Assembly (NCBI GenBank): GCA_036677805.1
Contig: JAVBVS010000007.1
Location: 1 to 64,000 of the forward strand
Reading direction: 5' to 3'
DNA: 64,000 nt
Origin: SIG78 sp036677805
GTDB taxonomy: Bacteria > Verrucomicrobiota > Lentisphaeria > Victivallales > Victivallaceae
Positions 44,470 to 53,123 of this stretch are shown piece by piece. Under the pieces are notes generated by a model, which searched no databases, was not told the DNA's origin, and worked only from the letters and a program-made list of their open reading frames with translations. Each line of letters starts with the position of its first letter. Position 1 is the first letter of the stretch. Position numbers and translations under genes: made by a program.

Positions 44470-45395
44470 CAGTCGGATTTTGGCGGGCGTTGTCCGGTTC
44501 CTGCCGGGGAACGGCGATTTTTGCGGAGCTGAAAGAGCAGAAGCTGGGGCGTACGCTCTGGCATCTGCTGTTGATACTGCTGCTCGGGACCGCGATCATG
44601 AGCTGCGGAGTTTACCCGCGGGTGCTGGCTGTGGGCCGGATGACGGCCAATCTGATCGGCGAACACTGCGGCGGATTGTCGCTCTCCGCCGCCGGGCTGG
44701 TGCCGCTGCGGGAGCCTGAGCGGGCGCGCAACTTCCTGCTGCCGGGACCGCTGGCGGTCAGTTATCTGCCGGCGGGTGCGGCCGAATCCGGCGGTGTGGC
44801 GGCGGTTCCGCAGCTGCCGGAAAATTTTGCGCAGGGCGCCGAACGCGGATTGCTCTGGATGCCGGATCGGCTGGGATTGTGGTTCAAGCTGGAAAATAAT
44901 GCTTATGCGTTGAGTGTGATGCAGTCGGATATCGGCCGCCTGAGCGGGGCGCGCGAACTCGGTTCGGCGTCGGAGCTGGTGCCGGAGCTGACCAAGTCGC
45001 CGCCGATTCGCTGGGCGCTGCCGGGCATGACATCGGAGTTGTTTCCGCGGTTGCGGCTGCGGGCGCTGTTCGAGCTGGCGCTGCCGTTCATTCTGCCGCC
45101 GGTGCTGTTTCTCCAGTCGCTTTTTGAAGTGCTGGTCTATATCGCGATGTTTGCGGCGGTTTTCACCCTGATGAGTTTCGGCCGGCGCAACCGGTTGACG
45201 GTACGGCAATTGGTGGTTTTGGCGGTTTATGCCGGATTTCCGGCGATTCTGCTGGGCAGCCTGGCGACTTCGCTGGCGCTGCCGGTATTGAGTTTCAATC
45301 TGGTTTATGTGGTGGGCATGACGGGATACCTGATGGTGGTGATGAACCGTCTTGACCGCGATCGGCAGCAACGGGAATGGCGCGACGAAGAATGA
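44466..45395 (+). CDS. DUF1189-like membrane protein
   Basis: A 309-aa predicted inner-membrane protein. One N-terminal segment (WHLLLILLLGTAIMSCGVY) is followed by a large periplasmic loop, then about four helices (LALPFILPPVLFLQSLF, LVYIAMFAAVFTLMSFG, QLVVLAVYAGFPAILLGSL, LVYVVGMTGYLMVVM). The layout resembles DUF1189 proteins, which have a Yip1-like C-terminal half; this is only a guess. It overlaps def by four bases and is 24 bases before the D123-like gene. Confidence 0.58.
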   Translation: MTVGFWRALSGSCRGTAIFAELKEQKLGRTLWHLLLILLLGTAIMSCGVYPRVLAVGRMTANLIGEHCGGLSLSAAGLVPLREPERARNFLLPGPLAVSYLPAGAAESGGVAAVPQLPENFAQGAERGLLWMPDRLGLWFKLENNAYALSVMQSDIGRLSGARELGSASELVPELTKSPPIRWALPGMTSELFPRLRLRALFELALPFILPPVLFLQSLFEVLVYIAMFAAVFTLMSFGRRNRLTVRQLVVLAVYAGFPAILLGSLATSLALPVLSFNLVYVVGMTGYLMVVMNRLDRDRQQREWRDEE

Positions 45396-45419
45396 TTCGC
45401 CGCTGGACGGGAAAACAGC

Positions 45420-46142
45420 ATGATGGAACATAGTAAACGGGATTTTTTCCGGATGCCGAACTGGTATCCGGTCCTGGGTGAATATACCGGGATGAAGACT
45501 TTTTTGAAGCTCTCTCCGGCGGAACTGGCGTTGCTGGCCGACGGGGTGACCAGGGGCAAAGAGGTCAAAAAACTGATTGCGCGGCTGCGGCTCGCCATGC
45601 GGAGCGGGGGCTATTTCTTCGTCGCCACCGATGTCTGTGCGCCGACCGACACCGAGCGTTTTGCCGCCAAGCGCGGCGCGGTCCACTCGGCCGAAAGCGC
45701 CTGGTACTTTCTGGCGGCGTCGGCCAAGGTGCGCACTGCGGCGCAGACCGGAGAGATTGAATATCTTTGCGTGACTCCGTTCGTGAAGATCGACCGGACG
45801 CGGGAATTCCGGCTCTTTGTCCATGAAGGCAGGCTCAAAGCGATGAGTCAGTACAATCTCGAGCGCCATTTCCGGCGGCTGGAGGGCATCCGCGAGGATT
45901 TGTGGAAGAGCGTCGTGCGCTGGTTTGATGAGATCGCATGGCGGCTTCCGGTGGCGAATGTGGTAATCGACATCTATCTGAACGGCGACAGCGAAGTCGG
46001 CGTCATCGACCTCAATCCGTGGGGCGAACCGACCGATCCGTTGTTGTTGCATTCGTTCGATCGCGACTGGAGCGCGGTGACGGGCATTGTGCTGATGCCC
46101 GCGCCGACGCGGATTTCCGGCGATGTGGCGGTCAGTTTCTGA
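45420..46142 (+). CDS. D123/Cdc123-like ATP-grasp protein
   Basis: A 240-aa protein matching the D123 family. EFRLFVHEGRLKAMSQYN (129-146) parallels the EFRCFV...GISQ segment of eukaryotic Cdc123, and VIDIYLNG then GVIDLNPWGEPTDPLLL (194-210) parallels its DVYV...LIDFNPWGGFTDPLLF. Cdc123 is an ATP-grasp protein that assembles eIF2 in eukaryotes; bacteria have no eIF2, so the role here must differ. The Asp and Asn of DLNP likely bind Mg-ATP. The ATG at 45420 is followed by a second; no signal peptide is present. Neighbours are membrane and translation genes. Confidence 0.75.
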   Translation: MMEHSKRDFFRMPNWYPVLGEYTGMKTFLKLSPAELALLADGVTRGKEVKKLIARLRLAMRSGGYFFVATDVCAPTDTERFAAKRGAVHSAESAWYFLAASAKVRTAAQTGEIEYLCVTPFVKIDRTREFRLFVHEGRLKAMSQYNLERHFRRLEGIREDLWKSVVRWFDEIAWRLPVANVVIDIYLNGDSEVGVIDLNPWGEPTDPLLLHSFDRDWSAVTGIVLMPAPTRISGDVAVSF

Positions 46143-46164
46143 ACCCGGCGAAGGATGAATGATC

Positions 46165-47121
46165 ATGCCGGTTGAATTGGGACATGCCGCGGGACCGGAC
46201 AGAACGGGAGTGCTGCTGGGGGTGGCGTCGAGCTTTCTGTGGAGCACGACCTTTATTTCCGGCCGCTATCTGTTGCGCGAGCCGGCGATGATCGACCCTT
46301 TGTCGCTGGTCTTCTGCCGGTTTGCGATCGGCGGATTGGCGACGGTGGCGCTGGGCAGCTGGCTGGGAAAACGCTTTCTGCGGCTGCCGGGCCGGATGCG
46401 GTGGCATCAGGTGCTGTTGCCGGCGTTTTTTCTGTTCTTCCTGATGAGCTGGCTGCTTTTTTTCGGACAGCAGTACACCAGTGCGACCAATGCGTCGCTG
46501 CTGATTGAAGTTTCGCCGGTGCTGATTGTGATCGTCTGGAAATTTCTGCGGCGGCATCCGGTCCCGGGCCGGGAATGGCTGGCGGTGGCGGTGGGGTTGG
46601 TCGGGGCATTGATGGTGCTGGGCTTCATCACTTTGCACGGGTTCAACGCCGGCAGCGGGAAATTTCTCGGCGATCTGGCGATTTTTATCGGTGCGATCTC
46701 GTGGGTTTACGGTTCGTGGCTGGCCAAGCGGATCATTCCGCCGGGCAAGAGCCTCGGGGTGACGGCGTGGATGATGACGGCGGCGGGCCTGATGGTGCTG
46801 CCGCTTCTGATCTGTAACTGGCAGTCGGTGAAATTGCCGACTCACGCCGGCGGGTATCTGGCGATTCTGTATATGGCCATTTTCCCGACGGCGCTGGCGT
46901 TTTATTGTTGGAACGAAGCGGTGGCGCGGCTGGAGCTCGGATTGCTGACCATGATCCAGTTCCTGACGCCGGTATTTACGATCATTCTGGCGCGGTTGAT
47001 GCTGAACGAATCGCTGACGCTGATGAATCTGCTGGGCATGGTGCTGGTGCTGGCGGCGCTGGCGGCGGCTTCCGGCCGCGGGAAAAAACGGGTGAAACAG
47101 GGTAAAAAGTTATGCGCTTGA
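46165..47121 (+). CDS. EamA-family (DMT superfamily) transporter
   Basis: A 318-aa inner-membrane protein with ten predicted helices in two EamA repeats (SSFLWSTTFISGRYLL; FIGAISWVYGSWLAKRI). The EamA end signature FLTPVFTIILARLMLNESL is present. Such proteins export amino acids, nucleotides or other small metabolites. An upstream ATG at 46159 exists, but the AAGGA site at 46151-46155 is better spaced to 46165. Its end overlaps waaA by 10 bases. Substrate unknown. Confidence 0.85.
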   Translation: MPVELGHAAGPDRTGVLLGVASSFLWSTTFISGRYLLREPAMIDPLSLVFCRFAIGGLATVALGSWLGKRFLRLPGRMRWHQVLLPAFFLFFLMSWLLFFGQQYTSATNASLLIEVSPVLIVIVWKFLRRHPVPGREWLAVAVGLVGALMVLGFITLHGFNAGSGKFLGDLAIFIGAISWVYGSWLAKRIIPPGKSLGVTAWMMTAAGLMVLPLLICNWQSVKLPTHAGGYLAILYMAIFPTALAFYCWNEAVARLELGLLTMIQFLTPVFTIILARLMLNESLTLMNLLGMVLVLAALAAASGRGKKRVKQGKKLCA

Positions 47122-48395
47122 TGATGTTGCTGTACAATCTTTTCATGCCGGTCGGCTTCTTATTTTTCATTCCGGGATTGCTGTGGAAATTATGGCGGCG
47201 CCCGGGCTGGAAAAAAACCTTCGGCGAACGGTTCGGTCATTTCAGCGCGGCGCGGCAACGGGAGCTGGCGGCGTATCGCGGCGGCATCTGGGTCCACGCG
47301 GTCAGCGTGGGTGAAAGCGTGATCGCATTGGCGCTGGTCAAAAAACTCTTGGCCGAAAACCCCGGGCTCAAAGTGGTACTCTCGACCGGAACGACCACGG
47401 GGCAGGAATTGGTGCGCAAGCAATTGCCTGAGGGGACGGCGGCGATCTTCTGTCCGCTCGATTTCCGCTGGATGGTGCGCCGGACTTTGAAGTTGCTTCA
47501 GCCGAAATTGCTGGTGATTCTGGAAACCGAAATCTGGCCCAATCTGGTGCTCGAGGCGCATCGCTCCGGAGCGCACACGGCCCTGGTCAATGCGCGGATG
47601 TCGGACCGTTCGGCGCGCGGCTACCGCCGGTTCCGTTGCTTTTTCGCGCCGCTGCTGGCGCAATTCGACGTGATTGCGGCGCAGTCCGACGCCGATGCCG
47701 AACGCTTTCGCTCGGTATCGGCGCAGGCGAAGGTCCGAAGTTGCGGCAATCTTAAATTCGATCAGAGTGTCCCGGCCGATCTGGCGGCGCCCGACTGGAG
47801 CGACTGTTTCGGCGCTGCCGCCGGCCCGGTGCTGCTGGGCGCGAGCACTCATCCCGGTGAGGAAGAATTGCTGGCCCGGACCTTTCTGGAGTTGAAAAAA
47901 AGTTTGCCGTCGCTGCGGCTGGTTCTGGTGCCGCGCCATGCCGAACGCGGCGGCGAAGTCATGGAGATGCTGCGCAAACTCGGTATTCCGACGCTTCGGC
48001 GCAGCAGCGGCGAACGCACGGCTGCGCCGGTTGAGTGCCTGTTGGCGGACACTACCGGGGAAATGCTGAAATGGATGGCCGGAGCGGGTGTGGTGGTGAT
48101 GGGCAAAAGTCTGGCCGGGCATGATGAGGGGCACAACCTGATCGAGCCTGCGCTGCTGAAAAAAGCGATCGTGACCGGAGGCTGTCTGCGCAATTTCCGG
48201 TTTTTACTGCAAATCTTGAAGGAACACGGTGCGGTGGCGACCGTGGATGACGACGCGGAGCTGCGGCCGGTGCTGGCGCGACTGCTGGCCGACGAAGCTG
48301 CGCGGCGGAGTCTGGGCGAGGCTGCGTTTGCGGCGGTTTCCGTTCATGCCGGGGCGACCCGGAAAACCCTGGAAGCATTGGAGGATTGTTTGTGA
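47112..48395 (+). CDS. waaA: 3-deoxy-D-manno-octulosonic acid transferase
   Basis: A 427-aa GT-B glycosyltransferase with an N-terminal membrane anchor (LMMLLYNLFMPVGFLFFIPGLLW). It attaches Kdo to lipid A precursor at the inner membrane. Family motifs are HAVSVGESVIALAL (catalytic Glu) and VILETEIWPNLVLEA, with GASTHPGEEELL in the C-terminal domain. The presence of WaaA and an LpxL-type acyltransferase shows the organism makes lipopolysaccharide. It overlaps the EamA gene and, by four bases (GTGA), thiC. Confidence 0.92.
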   Translation: MRLMMLLYNLFMPVGFLFFIPGLLWKLWRRPGWKKTFGERFGHFSAARQRELAAYRGGIWVHAVSVGESVIALALVKKLLAENPGLKVVLSTGTTTGQELVRKQLPEGTAAIFCPLDFRWMVRRTLKLLQPKLLVILETEIWPNLVLEAHRSGAHTALVNARMSDRSARGYRRFRCFFAPLLAQFDVIAAQSDADAERFRSVSAQAKVRSCGNLKFDQSVPADLAAPDWSDCFGAAAGPVLLGASTHPGEEELLARTFLELKKSLPSLRLVLVPRHAERGGEVMEMLRKLGIPTLRRSSGERTAAPVECLLADTTGEMLKWMAGAGVVVMGKSLAGHDEGHNLIEPALLKKAIVTGGCLRNFRFLLQILKEHGAVATVDDDAELRPVLARLLADEAARRSLGEAAFAAVSVHAGATRKTLEALEDCL

Positions 48396-49702
48396 AAGCC
48401 GTAACCCAGATGGCGTTGGCGAAACAGAACGTGGTGACCGACGCGATGCGCAAAGTCGCGGAGAGCGAATATCGGGAAGTCGAATCGATCCGGGCGGAAG
48501 TCGCCCGCGGCACGATCGTGATTCCCTGCAACGTCAACCACCGGAACCTGGTTCCGATGGGAATCGGCCGCTCGCTCCGGACCAAGATCAACGCCAATAT
48601 CGGCAATTCCACCATGTCGAGCTGCCCCCGGCAGGAGCTGGAAAAATTGAGCGCGGCGCTCAAGTACGGCGCCGACACGGTGATGGACCTGAGCACCGGC
48701 AGCAATATCGTGAATATCCGCCGCGCGATCGTCGAGAGCAGTCCGGCTCCCATCGGGACGGTTCCGGTTTACGAAGTGCTGGCGCGTTGCGGCAAGGCGG
48801 ACAACCTGACCCCGGAGCTGATTATCGACGTCATCCGCGAGCAGGCCGAACAGGGGGTCGACTACATGACCATCCACGCCGGTCTGCTCCACAACCAGAT
48901 CGAACTGGCCAAGCGGCGGATGCTCCGGATCGTGAGCCGCGGCGGATCGATCATGGCGCGCTGGATGAAGCAGAATGACGCGGAAAATCCTTTTTATACG
49001 CAATTCGACCGGATTCTGGACATCTGCCGGCAGCATGACGTGACCTTGAGCCTGGGCGACGGCATGAGGCCCGGATGTCTCGCCGACGCGAGCGATGCGG
49101 CGCAGTTCGCTGAACTCGAAGTGCTGGGCGAATTGGTCCGGCGCTGCCGTGAAGCCGATGTTCAGGTGATGGTCGAGGGGCCCGGCCACATCCCCTTCCA
49201 GCAGATTGCGATGAATATGCAGAAGGAGCGGGAGTTGTGCGACGACGCGCCGTTCTACATTCTGGGGCCGGTGGTGATTGATTGCGCGCCGGGTTACGAC
49301 CATATCACCAGCGCCATCGGCGCGACCATGGGCGCTTTCAGCGGTGCGGCGATGCTCTGCTATGTGACGCCCAAGGAACATCTGGGCTTGCCCAATGCCA
49401 ATGACGTGCGCAATGGCGTGATCGCCTACAAGATCGCCGCCCATGCCGCCGACGTGGCGCGCGGCCTGCCTCATGCGCAGGATCGTGACAATGCGATCTC
49501 GCAGGCGCGGGCGGATTTCGACTGGGAGAAACAGTTTGAACTGGCGCTCGACCCTGAACGGGCGCGGGAATTGCGGGCGGAGGCGTTCGCCGAACGCAAT
49601 CTCGACGCGGCCAAGGTGACCGGCAAACATGGCGACGGCGAGCATTTCTGCACCATGTGCGGTCCCGATTTCTGCTCGATGCGCATCAGCAAGGAGCTTT
49701 GA
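48392..49702 (+). CDS. thiC: Phosphomethylpyrimidine synthase
   Basis: A 436-aa radical-SAM enzyme that turns aminoimidazole ribotide into the pyrimidine half of thiamine. It has the C-terminal iron-sulfur motif CTMCGPDFC and the conserved NANIGNS, GTVPVYE, MTIHAG and EGPGHIP segments. The GTG at 48392 is preferred: the N-terminus TQMALAKQNVVTDAMRKVA aligns with ThiC of other anaerobes (TQM...) and overlaps the waaA stop (GTGA). No TPP riboswitch precedes it, since the gene sits inside an operon. It belongs to the short anaerobe-type ThiC. Confidence 0.94.
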   Translation: MKAVTQMALAKQNVVTDAMRKVAESEYREVESIRAEVARGTIVIPCNVNHRNLVPMGIGRSLRTKINANIGNSTMSSCPRQELEKLSAALKYGADTVMDLSTGSNIVNIRRAIVESSPAPIGTVPVYEVLARCGKADNLTPELIIDVIREQAEQGVDYMTIHAGLLHNQIELAKRRMLRIVSRGGSIMARWMKQNDAENPFYTQFDRILDICRQHDVTLSLGDGMRPGCLADASDAAQFAELEVLGELVRRCREADVQVMVEGPGHIPFQQIAMNMQKERELCDDAPFYILGPVVIDCAPGYDHITSAIGATMGAFSGAAMLCYVTPKEHLGLPNANDVRNGVIAYKIAAHAADVARGLPHAQDRDNAISQARADFDWEKQFELALDPERARELRAEAFAERNLDAAKVTGKHGDGEHFCTMCGPDFCSMRISKEL

Positions 49703-49704
49703 GT

Positions 49705-52140
49705 TTGGCGTTCGACCCGCGGGAATATCCGATTGCTCCGCTGTTGCCCGAGACGGTCCGGGTGCTCGGGCGGAGCGGTTGCGCCGTTTTAACCGCGCCG
49801 ACCGGGTCTGGCAAAAGTACGGTGCTGCCACTGGCGCTGCTGGACGCCCCTTGGCTTGCGGGTCGCCGGATATGGATGCTCGAACCGCGCCGGATTGCGG
49901 CTTATGCGGTCGCGGCCCAGCTGGCGGCCAACCATGGCGACGAGCTTGGTCGGACCGTGGGCTACCGGATGCGGCTGGAGCGCAATGTGTCATCCGCAAC
50001 CCGCCTCGAAGTGGTGACCGAGGGCATGCTGACCCGGCAATTGCAGCACGATCCGGAGCTTTCCGGGGTAGGGCTGGTGATTTTCGATGAATTCCACGAA
50101 CGCAGCCTTCAGGCCGATCTGGCGCTGGCTTTGACGCTTGATGTCCGATGTTCGTTGCGTCCCGATTTGAAACTGCTGGCGATGTCGGCGACGCTGGAAT
50201 GCGAGGCGGTGGCCGCGCTGTTGGGCGGCGTCCCGATTCTGCGCGGCGAAGGCCGCTGCTTTCCGGTGGCGATTCGCCATTTCGACCGCCATGATGCGCG
50301 GGAGACGGTATCCGAAGTGACTTCGCTGGTGATGCGCGCGTGGCACGAGGAAACCGGGAGCCTGCTGGTGTTTCTGCCCGGCGAGGGCGAAATCCGCCGG
50401 GTCGAGGAACGATTGCGACAACAGATCGCCGATCCCGATACGATGATTCTGCCTTTGTATGGCAAGCTTGATCTGGCGGAACAGCGTCGCGCCATCCTGC
50501 CCTGCAAGGCTCCGCTGCGCAAAATCGTGCTGGCGACCGCCATTGCCGAAAGCAGCCTGACCATCGACGGCGTCCGGGTGGTGGTCGACAGCGGACTGAC
50601 CCGGGTGGCGCGGTTCGATCCGGCTTCCGGCCTCACCCGCTTGGACACGGTGCCGATTTCCCAGGCGGCGGCGGCGCAGCGCGCCGGCCGGGCGGGACGG
50701 ACGGAGCCGGGGACGGTCTGGCGCTGGTGGAGCGCCGCCGAGGAGGCGCGGCGCGAAGTGATGCGTTCCTGCGAGATTGCGACTGCCGATTTGAGCGGCC
50801 TGGTGCTGGAACTGGCGGCATGGGGCATACGCGAACCCGGCGAATTGCGCTGGATGGAGCCGCCGCCGGATGCAGCGTATCAGGCGGCGCGGCAGCTGCT
50901 GGTCCGGCTGGGCGCGCTCGATGCGGAAGGCCGCCTTACTCCCCATGGACGGAAGATGCACGAACTCGGCCTTGAGGCGCGGATCGGCCATATGGTTATC
51001 CGCGCGCTGGAGCTGGGCATGGGCCACATGGGCTGCCGGTTGGCGGGATTGCTGGAGGGCTTCGATTTCCGCCGCGCCCGCCACGCCGATATCGAATATT
51101 ACCTTGGCCGTCTGGATTCCGATCCGGCTTTGCGTCAGGCGTCGCGGCTGGCCGCCGAACTGGAGCGGCGGTTGGGCGGTCGACTCCGGGGGCCGGATGC
51201 GGGCGGATATTCTCCCGGCGCATTGTTGGCATTGGCATTTTTCGACCGGATCGGCCGCCGCCGGGGGGCGCTGGGCGAACCGCGCTATCTCTTCACCGGC
51301 GGCAAAGGCGGCGTCTGGCGTGAGGCGGACGACCTCGTCCGGCATGAATTTCTGGTGGCGGTCGAGATGGAGGATCGGACCGAGGATGCCGCCATCCGCC
51401 TGGCGGCGGCGGTGGAGGAGCGCGAAATCGAAACCTTGTTCGCGGCCGAATTCACCAATGAAATCACGCTGGAGACCGATCGGAGCGCCTTGACGCTGGA
51501 AGCGTTGGAGCGGCGCCGGCTGGGAGCTCTGATATGGCGGGAAAAGCGGGCGGAGGCTCCGGGCAAGGAACCTTTATTGCGCGCGATTGCGGCATTTCTG
51601 CGCCGTCACGGGTTGGACATGCTGGAATTTCCGCCCGCGCTGGAGGCGTTGCGCGCCCGGCTGCAATTCGTCCGCCGGCATGAGCCCGATGGCGGCTGGC
51701 CGGACTGGTCGGAATCCGGCATTCTGGCCGGGATCGAAGGCATTCTCGACGGGTTCCTGCCGGAGCGCTTCAGCAAAAACATTCTGAAGCAGATTGATTT
51801 TCAGGCGGCGCTGAAGGCGCAGCTGACCTATGACCGGCGGCGACGTCTGGACGAACTTGCGCCTGAGCAGATGACGCTGGCAAACGGGCGCAGTTTCCGC
51901 ATCGATTACAGTGCGGAAAATCCGGTGATCGCGGCGAAATTGCAGTGGTTTTTCGGCGTTCGGAGTCATCCGGCGCTGCTTCACGGGCAAGTGCCGCTGA
52001 CGGTTCAGCTCCTGAGCCCGGCGGGGCGGCCGGTTCAGATCACCACCGATTTGCCCGGCTTCTGGGGCGGTTCGTACAAGCTCGTGCGCCATGAATTGCG
52101 CGGGCGTTACCCCAAGCATGACTGGCCGGAAAATCCGTAA
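49705..52140 (+). CDS. hrpB: ATP-dependent helicase HrpB
   Basis: An 811-aa DEAH-box helicase. Motif I is TGSGKST, motif II DEFHERSL, motif III SAT, and motif VI QRAGRAGR. The C-terminal part has the HrpB-specific domain ending in SYKLVRHELRGRYPKHDWPENP. HrpB is an RNA helicase-like protein of unclear function in bacteria. The TTG at 49705 is chosen because AAGGAG (49691-49696) lies eight bases upstream; the longer frame overlaps thiC. It ends the long run that begins with gltX and converges with recR. Confidence 0.92.
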   Translation: MAFDPREYPIAPLLPETVRVLGRSGCAVLTAPTGSGKSTVLPLALLDAPWLAGRRIWMLEPRRIAAYAVAAQLAANHGDELGRTVGYRMRLERNVSSATRLEVVTEGMLTRQLQHDPELSGVGLVIFDEFHERSLQADLALALTLDVRCSLRPDLKLLAMSATLECEAVAALLGGVPILRGEGRCFPVAIRHFDRHDARETVSEVTSLVMRAWHEETGSLLVFLPGEGEIRRVEERLRQQIADPDTMILPLYGKLDLAEQRRAILPCKAPLRKIVLATAIAESSLTIDGVRVVVDSGLTRVARFDPASGLTRLDTVPISQAAAAQRAGRAGRTEPGTVWRWWSAAEEARREVMRSCEIATADLSGLVLELAAWGIREPGELRWMEPPPDAAYQAARQLLVRLGALDAEGRLTPHGRKMHELGLEARIGHMVIRALELGMGHMGCRLAGLLEGFDFRRARHADIEYYLGRLDSDPALRQASRLAAELERRLGGRLRGPDAGGYSPGALLALAFFDRIGRRRGALGEPRYLFTGGKGGVWREADDLVRHEFLVAVEMEDRTEDAAIRLAAAVEEREIETLFAAEFTNEITLETDRSALTLEALERRRLGALIWREKRAEAPGKEPLLRAIAAFLRRHGLDMLEFPPALEALRARLQFVRRHEPDGGWPDWSESGILAGIEGILDGFLPERFSKNILKQIDFQAALKAQLTYDRRRRLDELAPEQMTLANGRSFRIDYSAENPVIAAKLQWFFGVRSHPALLHGQVPLTVQLLSPAGRPVQITTDLPGFWGGSYKLVRHELRGRYPKHDWPENP

Positions 52141-52179
52141 AAGCCAAAGACCGGATGCGGTGATTCCGGGACGTCGGCT

Positions 52180-52791
52180 TTACAACGCCCGGCGGCCGGA
52201 GAGTGCGGCCAGAATGGTGGCGCTGTCGGCGTAAGCAAGATCGCCGCCCGCGGGCAATCCCTGCGCCAGCTGGGTGATTTTCTCCACTTGGCCGCTCAGG
52301 CGGCGGGCCAGATAGAGCGCGGTCGCGCGGCCCTCGACATCGCCGCTGAGGGCGATGATCACTTCCCGCACGGTGCCGTCGGCGAGGCGGCGCTCAAGCG
52401 ATTCAATGTGAAGCTGGTCCTCGCCTGCGTCGTCGAGCGGGGAAAGGCGGCCTCCCAGCACATGGTAAAGTCCCCGGAAGCCGCCGGATTTTTCAATGCC
52501 TGCAATCCGGGTGAAATCCTCGACCACGCAAATCACCGCGGCGTCGCGGTGCGGCGAAGCGCAAATGCGGCATGGCGCATCGCCGATGGTGATGTTGCCG
52601 CATTGCGGACACCAGCTGACGGCGATGGGCAGATTGGCGATGGCGTTGCCGAAATCCCGCAATTTTTCCGGCTGGAGCTTGAGCAGCGCCAGTGCCATCC
52701 GTTCGGCGCTGCGCCGTCCGACGCCGGGCAGTTGCTTCAAATGCCCGATCAGTGCTTCCAGCGGTTCGGGATATTCGGCGGGAGTCGGCAT
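52180..52791 (-). CDS. recR: Recombination mediator RecR
   Basis: A 203-aa DNA-binding protein that works with RecF and RecO to load RecA. It has a helix-hairpin-helix (LKQLPGVGRRSAERMA), a zinc finger (CPQCG...CRICASPHRD), a Toprim domain starting at ICVVEDF and a C-terminal Walker-B-like segment. The order dnaX-ybaB-recR on the minus strand is the standard bacterial arrangement; only four bases separate ybaB and recR. Confidence 0.95.
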   Translation of the reverse strand: MPTPAEYPEPLEALIGHLKQLPGVGRRSAERMALALLKLQPEKLRDFGNAIANLPIAVSWCPQCGNITIGDAPCRICASPHRDAAVICVVEDFTRIAGIEKSGGFRGLYHVLGGRLSPLDDAGEDQLHIESLERRLADGTVREVIIALSGDVEGRATALYLARRLSGQVEKITQLAQGLPAGGDLAYADSATILAALSGRRAL

Positions 52792-52795
52792 GATT

Positions 52796-53110
52796 TCAGA
52801 AGATGTCCGGGAGGTTGAGGCCGCCGGTCAGGTCCGACATTTTGGCCTGCATCGCGCTCTTGGCCGCGGCCAGCGCGGCATTGACCGTGCGGGTGATGAT
52901 TTCACCGAGATCGACGGCCTGACGCGCCGCGGCGGAGACGGTGACGTTTTTGATCTGGAAATCGCCCGTGACCACGGCGACGACGCCGTTGTCGGGGCTG
53001 GCGGCGGTGTATTCCGCGCGGGCCATCTCTTCTTTGATGGCCGCCATGTTTTTCTGAATGTCCTTGGCCTTTTTGAGCATATTGGCCATTTCTCCGAGAT
53101 TTCCGAACAT
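52796..53110 (-). CDS. ybaB: YbaB/EbfC nucleoid-associated protein
   Basis: A 104-aa protein (MFGNLGEMANMLKKAKDIQ...) with the alternating helix-strand-helix form of YbaB/EbfC, a small dimeric DNA-binding protein. The ATG at 53110 follows GGAG; the longer open frame is not protein-like. It lies between dnaX and recR in the conserved operon and is thought to affect gene expression and recombination. Confidence 0.93.
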   Translation of the reverse strand: MFGNLGEMANMLKKAKDIQKNMAAIKEEMARAEYTAASPDNGVVAVVTGDFQIKNVTVSAAARQAVDLGEIITRTVNAALAAAKSAMQAKMSDLTGGLNLPDIF

Positions 53111-53123
53111 GAATGATTTCTCC

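Noticed and set aside
48200..48410. TPP riboswitch before thiC
   Set aside because: The sequence before thiC is waaA coding sequence; no conserved CUGAGA/GACCUGAUCUGG-like core was found.
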